Shown one piece after another: positions 56,996 through 64,000 of a stretch of 64,000 nt of DNA. The notes beneath the pieces were generated by a model that was not told where the DNA came from, searched no databases, and was given only the letters and a program-made list of their open reading frames with translations. The stretch's first letter is position 1. Every line of letters starts with the position of its first letter. Source of the DNA: Hemileia vastatrix. Lineage: Eukaryota > Basidiomycota > Pucciniomycetes > Pucciniales > Zaghouaniaceae. The stretch is taken from assembly GCA_030280995.1 (NCBI GenBank), contig JASXTE010000003.1:1426001-1490000 (forward strand), written 5' to 3'. Made by a program: the position numbers and the translations under genes.

Positions 56996-58377
56996 TTAAA
57001 TTTCCCCAACAGATTTATTAGTTTTAACATATTCTATCAAGAAATCTTTCTTTTTGGAATTTTCTTCATGATCAAGCTTATATTTCATCTGTTCCATGAG
57101 GTTTTGATGCTCGAGTGTTTTCACCTCTTTTTTTGATTTTTCAATACTTAGAGATAACTTAAATTTTTTCTCCTCCAAGTCTTGTGCCCTATCATCCTTC
57201 CGTAAAGAGAGTTTTAACTTCCTCTCCTCCAAAACTTGTGTCCTATCATCCTTCCGTAAAGAGATTTCCAACTTCTTTTCTTCCAAATCATGTACTCTGT
57301 CATCCCTCCTTAAAGAGAGCTCATATTTTTTCTGTTCAAATTTTAGAGTCTTTTTAGCAATTTAAACTTGCTCTAGAGTGATAAGAAATATTAAAATAAA
57401 GTAGAAGAAAAGCAGAGTAAAGTATTAAGAGGTATGCTATCACGTACCAGCATCATGTTTCTCCAAAAAAATTTCCATAGAAGGAAAAGGGGTTTGTGAT
57501 GAAGTATCACTTTTTTGTCTTCTTTGGGAGTGGAATTTTAGACTAGTTGAGGCCCTTCACTTTTTTTTGGATGTAGTTGGTACATTAATATCTTCCTCAT
57601 CATTGTCACTAGCTTCAGAGGCTGATGATGGTGGATTCTGGGTTTGTTTGTCATCCTTTTTAGAAATCAGAAAAGTTAAGTAAATAAAAAAATAATAGGT
57701 AAGATAGAAGAAATAAGAACTTACTGGAGTGGGATCACGTTGGTTTATATCACCATAAGGATCTATTGGAAAGATATCTAGATTTGTTAAATTTAGAAGA
57801 GGGGGGGCTTGAGTGGAGGAAGAGGATGGAAAAATATTTGTTTCAGCATTATGTTTGGAGATAGGATCTTCTCCATCCAACATGTTTGCAGGATTAACAT
57901 CAGTTTGCTCTCCAAAAATAGCATCCATCTCTTTAAAGTAAGGAGACAAAGAATCAAGTTTATTGTCTATGGATTTGATGCCCTTTCTGATATCAAGGTT
58001 AGTAATACCAAAACCAGTAGAAAATGAAAGTGTCTTTGCCTTATTTTACCTGGCTCAATAATTCTTGAAGTGTTGAGACATCTGTTTTGGTAAAAGGTCT
58101 ATCCTTCCCTTAGTCTTATTTCTTAATTCATTTTCCATTAGAAGATATCCATTGACCTTTGATTCAGGGGCCATCCTACTTTAGTTGCATTCTCAGTACC
58201 AAAACAAGAATTATAATTAGTTTTTATTTTTTGCCAGTTGATAAGAATGAGATGATCATCTTTTTTTAGTTGAACAATTTTGGATTTCTCAGCAGAGCAG
58301 GGGAAAGAGGGAGTAGTGGGATTTGAAGAACAACAGGGTGATGGCTGCGTTTGAGAAGATCTATGATGATGAGGCAT
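56996..58377 (-). pseudogene. Rust-type DNA-binding/coiled-coil protein relic
   Basis: Starts at ATG 58375-58377 (MPHHHRSSQTQPSPCCSS). The N-terminal domain reads HLILINWQKIKTNYNSCFG and PLNQRS. After a frameshift near 58150, NGYLLMENELRNKTKGRIDL and MSQHFKNY follow; this resembles Myb/SANT-like domains of multicopy fungal families. Two stops interrupt near 58060-58050. The middle has SPYFKEMDAIFGEQTDV. Introns are visible at about 57723-57660 (GTAAGT...AAAG) and 57450-57375. The C-terminal part has about four 18-residue repeats of the form EEKKLEISLRKDDRTQVL, a predicted coiled coil, and ends at KSVGEI. I assign no function beyond probable DNA binding. Confidence 0.65.
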
Positions 58378-58599
58378 GTTAAGATAATTAAAGATGAAAC
58401 GGAGCAGAAATAAGCAGATGAGATAGCAAGATGAAAAAGAGCATAAAAAAGCATAAAAAATCAGATGAGAGAGTGAGATGAAAAGTAGAAAAATCAAATA
58501 GATGAGATGGGGAGAAATTCTGAGCAGATAGAATGAAAAGGATGGGAAGAGAATGGGAGTGTGCAGCAAGGTAGAAGACATATCCAGAGAGTAGTCAAA

Positions 58600-58680
58600 A
58601 ACATGGTTATGAATGAAAGTAAGCCAAGATGTGGTTATGACAGAAAGTTGTCCAAGATGTGGTTATGAAAAATTGAGTAG
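58600..58680. repeat. Three AAGATGTGGTTATGA repeats
   Basis: Imperfect copies about 36 bp apart, just upstream of the minus-strand relic and just before the C LTR. Possibly promoter-related; no direct evidence. Confidence 0.6.
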
Positions 58681-58714
58681 AAAAATTTCGGGTAAGAGTT
58701 GAACATTGACACGA

Positions 58715-59795
58715 TGTGGTCTTCAAACATTGGCAGAGGCCTTTGTTGGTATGTTTGGCGCTTTTTTGGTATGCCTTAATTGACATTGGTTAAATAATTG
58801 GGTGTTTTTCTGGTTTTATTCAGTGAATATTGGGACTATAGGTATCTGTGTACTAAAATTGGATAGCCTCAGTTTTTCTCTATATTTTATGTCTTGATGA
58901 AATTTTTCATATTCTAAGCTTTAAGGGGTCATTTGCTCACTTTTCATTTCTAAAAGATAACTTTTTAATTTTGTTTTTTGTGTTTACGAGCTAACCTTAA
59001 GTCTTAGTGTTAAGTGCTTAGTACCATTAAGTAGAGCTAATTTTGCTCTATATTTTATGTCCCAATGTTGTCATAGCTTAATTTTGTGTTTTAAGGGTTT
59101 TAGTAGTCATGGTGGATTTTTTTAAGTATTTTGGGCTTTCTTGGAGGTAATTGGTGGTTTTCTGGCTTCAGGGAGGTCTGTCCACTTCTAGGCGGCCCAC
59201 ACACCTCAGCTATAGAAGGCTGGGAGCACTTCAAAAGGGTTTTTATTCAATTTGCCTGCCAAAAGGGTCAAATTTGTTGCTGTGCATGGAGTTTTTAGAT
59301 GGTGGTCTGTGTGTACATACTGAAAAAGACAGTTTGGGGAAACTTTAATTATCATACAACCATCCAGAGGTGATATTATTGTTTCTCACTCAGTTTTCAC
59401 TGTTTTTTGGCCACAATTGGCTGTGTTTGTTGCAAGGTTAGTTCTTCATTTAAATCAACTTTGACAACTGGTTTCTCTGGTGTAGCTTTGCAACCTGCAT
59501 CAAGTATTATTGCTGTTTTCTGTGCAACAAGTGCACAGAGTTTTGTTTTTCTGGTGTGGATCTTTCTGCATTTCTGGTTTCTGGTTCTTTGGTTTTCAGA
59601 GGTCTACTATTGGCTACTGTCTTGACTTGTTAAGCAGTCAATAAGTGTGTTGGAAGGGGTATAGTTACAGTCTCTAATTTTCTGTAGCAAATAAATCTCA
59701 CCTGGTATTTCTCAAAGGGACAGCGGTTTTTCTCTCCAGTTTTACTCCAACTCCCTTGGTCAAGGCCTATAGCTAGTACTATAGGATTGTCTACA
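58715..59795 (+). repeat. 5' LTR of element C
   Basis: About 1.08 kb, TGTGGTC...TCTACA, colinear with the X LTRs. Because its left flank is unrelated to element M, it supports placing the X LTR start at TGTGGTC. Confidence 0.8.
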
Positions 59796-59799
59796 TTTC

Positions 59800-59815
59800 T
59801 GGCACCCAACATGGG
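59800..59815 (+). other. Primer binding site of element C
   Basis: TGGCACCCAACATGGG, four bases after the LTR; close to the E2 PBS. Confidence 0.75.
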
Positions 59816-60022
59816 TTTAGGATTTGCTAGCTTTTGGAATCTCTGTTACTGTTGGACTCTCTTCTTTTGTGGACTCTTTGTGGACTTTGGATTTTTGGTT
59901 GCTGTATCTCTCTGTGGTTGGTCTAGGGGGTCTTCTCTCTAGTTGTATTTGGTCCCTCCTAGGTCTCTGAAGGCTATTGGGGGTGCTTTGGTTATCTGTG
60001 GTGGAAACTTGGGGAGGTGTAA

Positions 60023-60857
60023 TTGGAAATAGTTAGGATGGTCAGGATCAAGTCATGGAAAGGGAAAATTTGCTTTGGAGAGGAGGCAAGGTTATTTTTG
60101 GAGATCTTTGAAGCTGCTGCTGATGTGGATGGGGCTTCTGATTTGGATAGGGTGAAGCAGGTGATCTTCTTCATTTATGATAGTGAGGTGGTGAAGGAAG
60201 CTCTTAGGATGGAGGGATATAGGATTCAGGATTGGGGAAAGTTAAAGATGCAAATGATCAGGAGGTGGCCCACTGTGTTTTCAATGGATGATCTTTATGG
60301 CATCACTAGGAAATGGGAAATGGATGGTGGTGTAAATTCTTTGGTTCAGTATGGTAAATTTATGGAGGAATTTGAAGAGGTTATGGATTATATGGATTTT
60401 AATGGTATGTCCTCTCCTGAAATGGAGGCCAGGAGTTTATTCTGGAGTGCCATGGGTCTGGAGGTCAAAAAGGAGGTTCAGGGGTTTCTCTTAAAGGCTG
60501 GCCTGATGAAGACACTTCTAAATGGAGAAAGTAGGATTCCTGCCACCACACAATATGGGGGGCGGACTTGCTAGCAAGTCCGCAACCTTGGACCCAAACT
60601 CACCATAGATTGAACACACATTGAGCTATTGATAAAGGAGCCATACAATCAGGAATGAACACCACTCAGAAGAACAGTTTTAGGTGGGTGTTCAAGTAGA
60701 GTTCAGTATGGGTTCAGTATGAGTTCAGTCTGAGTTCCATCTGAGTTCCATCTGAGTTCAGGTTGAGGACTTGCTAGCAAGTCCACCCCCTATATTGCGT
60801 AGTGTGCTATAGGTGTTTTGAAGAAGGCTATTCTGGGGAATCTTTAAAACCTTGTTT
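60023..60857 (+). pseudogene. Element C gag, N-terminal part
   Basis: Aligns with E2 and X gag: LFLEIFEAAADVDGASDLDR (60092-60151), then SLVQYGKFMEEFEEVMDYMD and ARSLFWSAMGLEVKKEVQGF. The frame is cut after GESRIPA by a MITE at 60544. With the MITE and one TGC removed, it continues IGVLKKAILGNL before a stop. The zinc knuckle and protease that follow in E2 are missing. The 5' end of gag upstream of 60023 is degraded. Confidence 0.8.
60544..60804 (+). mobile_element. 261 bp CACTA-type MITE, copy 2
   Basis: Ends CACCACACAATATGGGGGG and, opposite strand, CACTACGCAATATAGGGGG. The perfect duplication TGC flanks it (60541-60543 and 60805-60807). Same length as 29842-30102 but opposite orientation. 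The internal sequence (ACCCAAACTCACC, GAACACCACTCAGAAGAACA) is shared with it. It interrupts gag of element C. Confidence 0.92.
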
Positions 60858-60865
60858 CTAAAGAG

Positions 60866-61909
60866 GTGGAACCTAAAAATGAAAATTCAATGGATGGAAA
60901 GGTTCAGGAAGAAGTGGCGGAAAATTCAGCTACAGTGGAAATTTTGGAATCACCCACTTTGGGAGATGATGATGTTTGTGATGTTTCAGAAATTTTTATT
61001 TCTTTAGAATATAAAATCAATGGATCTCAAGAATTTTCTTCATTTGATGTTTTGGATATGTACACACTGGATGATCAGTGTATCTTTTCAAAGGTGGATG
61101 AGCTCTGTGGGAAGGAAAAATTGGATGTTCATGAAGATATGGTTTCTTCATGTTTAGATAATAGATTTTTTGATGAAGAAGTTTCTTTAATATCTATTGA
61201 TGTTCAGCAAGAGTTTGTTTTGGATCTATTCCTCTTCAAGGAATATTATTTTCTGGGTGCTCCTTTGAGTTCAGAAGATGAATGCTTGGAGGAGGATGTC
61301 AATTTTAATATTATGGATTCTATTCTGGAGGATCTTTTGGATTCTCAGAGTAACTCTGAACTTTATGATTTGAAGCCTCATGAAAAATATTCTCAGTTTC
61401 TTCTTTCAAGTTCAGAGGATGGAAGAAGTGGTGACAATCTCTCTATAGAAAGTTTGGATCTTCAGAATGATTATGTTCTGGATGTATGTTTGTTGGAGGA
61501 ATATAATTCCCAGCTGGTTCCCTCAAGATAAGAGAATGGTTGCTTGGGGGAAGATGATTCTTTCAGTGTTCTGGGTCCTGTTTTGGAGGATTTTTTCAAA
61601 TTTCAGAAAAATTTTGTGATTGATGATTTGGAGTTAGAGACATTAAATTCTCAGCTTCTTTCCTCAACTGGAGAAGGTTTTTTTAGAAAGGTGGATAACA
61701 TCATTGATGCTGTAGTTTGCACTGTTTCAAAGGATATAGGGTGGATGGACACTGGGAATGAAATTGATGGTAAATTCAGTTTATGGAGAAGGATGGGGAT
61801 TTTTTTTGGTTGTCTGATTATGGGATATCAGAATTGGAAGAGGGGCTTAAATTTTTGTTGCCCTAGGGGAAAACATATTGGTTTCAACCTTGGGATTTCA
61901 AGAATCTGA
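60866..61909 (+). pseudogene. Acidic open region of element C
   Basis: Two consecutive open stretches (60866-61531 and 61544-61909) rich in Asp, Glu and Leu. A loose repeat is visible: ISIDVQQEFVLDLFLFKEYY, then LSIESLDLQNDYVLDVCLLE, then KFQKNFVIDDLELETLNSQL. The position corresponds to the pol spacer that precedes RT in E2 and X, and it may be an expanded form of it. A single TAA at 61529-61531 separates the parts. I do not recognise a domain. Confidence 0.5.
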
Positions 61910-62286
61910 ATCCTCCGAAATGAGGATTAACTACTTAATTTGGTTTGGTTTTGTTTAATTTGGTCTCTATGTTTTTGGTCAGGGTTTTTTTTATGTCCAA
62001 TCCTTATCAGTGTCTCTGGTTCAAGTCTCTATATAAAAATATTTAAAAAAAATTAGTATGATGAAGATGGAAGAAAAGAAAAATTCAATGGAAGATGGAT
62101 ATTTTATTTAAAAGAAAAAAATGATAAAAATGATGATCATTGGTTTTAACTAAACTTTAGCATGAGGTTAAACTGCAAAAAAAAATTATTTCTAAAGTGA
62201 ATTTTTGGCTTTCAAGAATTTTAATGGGTTTTTAATGGTTTGGTTTTTATGGGGGAATATTTTTGTTAGAAAATCCTTTTGTTAAA

Positions 62287-63850
62287 AGGTACCCAAGGGT
62301 GGGGCTTCTAGATTTGATTTTGGCAAGTGTGGGGGTAACTGATGGGCTGGCTGCTCTGTAGAGAAGTTACCCCTGATTTTCTGTTTACAACCTCTTCCCT
62401 TAATTTTTTTGAGCCCTAGTATTAGTTTCTCTTCACAGCTATTAGTCCTCTATGACTTTAAACTGGAAATTCTTTTGGTCTTCAAGTGCCAAACTCTTCA
62501 CATTTATTGGTGTTGGTTTATTGTGTTAGATGTTGTGTTTTTGTTAGAAGGTACCCAGGGGGGGCTTCTAGATTTTATTTTGGAAAGTGTGGGGGTAACT
62601 GATGAGCTGGCTTCTCTGTAGAGCAGTTACCCCATAATGTTTGTTTCAAGTATTTTGTTTTTCCTACTTGAATCCTAGTTCTGGCATTTTTTATTCAGGT
62701 TTCAAGTCTACTATGACTTTAAAATGGCTTGGGACTGGCTTCTTTATCTTTGATTTATTTGTATTTATGGTGGATCACTAGAAGTCTCCCATCATTTTTA
62801 CTTATTGGAGGGAGCCCACCCAGTGATCTTTTCTGTGGACCTGGACTTGGCTCTGTTATGTGGTTATAGGGTGTTGGCTGTAAAAGTGGTGGATTCAGAA
62901 TTTTTTTCTTTTTTTTCTTTTTTTATTTTAATTTTTTTATGGAGGCTATGTTTGTTCAAAGTCTAAAGATAGGGCTCTGGCAATGTTTTTGGTAGAAGAC
63001 AAGGATTAAATATAAAAAAAAAATTTTTAGGTTAGACCACATCAAGGTGCACTTGGATGTGGGTAAGGTATCAGGGGATCAGCTCATCAATTGGCTGTGG
63101 GATACCATTTCATTATTTTTTAGACAGGATGCAGGGTCTAGTGGAACTCAAGAAATGTTGGATACTACTTCAAGATATTCTGTTAGTCCTCCAAGACTTA
63201 AAACTGGCTAGTTTTTTTTAAAGATTGCTTCAAGATTTTTATTTTTGTTACTACTGTGGATCTGTTAGTCCTCTAAGACTTTAAACTGGCTGTTTTTCAA
63301 GATTTCATCAAGAATTTGGCTTATGCTTTTTTGGATCTACTAGTCCTCCAAGACTTTAAACTGGCTGATTACAATTTTATTTCAAAAATTTGAATCCTCT
63401 ATGGGTTCTGAAGTCTGTCAAGTCTTTAAACTGAACACTGTGGTCAGTCCATCAAGACTTTAAACTGAAAAATGGTATAGTCCCCCAAGACTATAGACTG
63501 AGGATGGTTTGATTTTTAAGTCCTTCAGGACTAAAAAGTGATAATGTGATTTTGGTGTAATTCTGGAAGAGGGCATCCAAAGGGGGAGTCTCTGAATTTA
63601 GCTAAGGCAAGTGTGGGGGTAACTGATGAGCTGGCTGCTCTGTAGAACAGTTACCCCAAAATTTTAGTTTAATTTCCTTGGTCTTTAATGGTTTTATCTC
63701 TGGTTCTGTTTTATGATTTAGGTTTTGAGTCCCCCAAGACTATAAACTGAGGGTTTTTGAGTCCCCCAAGACTATAAAATGAGGTCTGTTAGTCTCCCAA
63801 GACTTAAAACTGGTGATGAGTCCCCCAAGACTTTAAACTGAGGAGTTTTT
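62287..63850 (+). other. 3' region of element C with three RNA cassettes
   Basis: Hairpins at 62332-62373, 62592-62633 and 63616-63657 (GGGGTAACT[G] with [C]AGTTACCCC). Each is followed about 71 nt later by an AGTC/GACT stem-loop (62444, 62704 and 63728). A cluster of further AGTC/GACT stem-loops with TAAACTG occupies 63185-63500 and 63725-63845. A CCACATC/GATGTGG hairpin is at 63039-63062. Confidence 0.75.
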
Positions 63851-64000
63851 TTATTATTTTAATTCTAAGTCAAGAATTTAAGGCAAGAATCAATTACAGA
63901 AGAGAATCAAGAGATGAAACAAAGTGTTCAGCATTAGTCTTGAACTGGTGGATGAGGTGTCTTCTTTTCTCAATTTCCTGTGGATCTTTGGCAGGAGTGG

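Larger units (their letters stand above)
58715..64000 (+). mobile_element. Element C, internally deleted relative of X and E2
   Basis: A plus-strand LTR element that runs off the window. It has an LTR, a PBS, the first third of gag (with a MITE inside), an acidic open region and a long 3' region full of the lineage's RNA motifs. No protease, RT or integrase sequence is seen between gag and the 3' region, so it would depend on a relative for mobility. The 3' LTR is outside the window. Confidence 0.75.

Overview
The window is about 64 kb of AT-rich eukaryotic DNA, most likely from a rust fungus (Pucciniales). I infer this from compact GT-AG introns, a chromovirus-rich repeat landscape, and two decayed families I associate with rust genomes: a Tet-like 2OG-Fe(II) oxygenase and a repeated DNA-binding/coiled-coil protein. 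No RNA genes of the tRNA or rRNA type were recognised. The only clearly intact host gene is OST1 (ribophorin I) at 776-2873 on the minus strand, with six exons that join into an open frame of 512 codons plus stop. Nearly everything else is transposon, and much of it is nested.

Layout. 3.1-4.4 kb holds a tandem ~510 bp repeat interrupted by a 198 bp MITE. 4.6-17.1 kb holds a minus-strand Ty3 chromovirus ('M') split by an 11.1 kb minus-strand Ty3 element ('E1', 5046-16162, duplication GTTCC). E1 is itself split by two solo LTRs and carries an antisense gene-like unit next to its 3' LTR. 17.2-29.2 kb holds a plus-strand Ty3-like element ('X'), badly decayed and bounded by 1.8 kb direct repeats. 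29.7-43.0 kb holds a PIF/Harbinger transposase gene interrupted by a 261 bp CACTA-type MITE and by an 11.7 kb minus-strand element ('E2', 30437-42163, duplication GCGCT). E2 has recognisable LTRs, PBS, PPT and gag-pro-pol. 43.2-53.7 kb is a 10.4 kb non-autonomous CACTA element (duplication ATC) filled by a tandem array whose ~608 bp units each carry a 46 bp palindrome. 54.7-58.4 kb holds the oxygenase pseudogene, a ~90 bp foldback tandem repeat and the coiled-coil pseudogene. 58.7 kb to the end is a third relative of X and E2 ('C') that keeps LTR, PBS, part of gag and a long 3' region but shows no RT or integrase; a second 261 bp CACTA MITE sits in its gag.

How the parts relate. X, E2 and C are one retroelement lineage. 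Their coding regions are decayed, yet they share small RNA-like structures. One is a 4-bp stem with a 6-nt loop followed by UAAACUG, seen more than 25 times, with stems that covary between copies. The second is a longer hairpin with a GGGGUAACUG/CAGUUACCCC stem that lies a nearly constant 67-72 nt upstream of the first in all six cassettes. Both gag/pro-pol junctions that can be read (E1 and E2) have canonical -1 frameshift heptamers. The covarying RNA cassette and the palindromic CACTA array are the two signals that ordinary annotation would miss.
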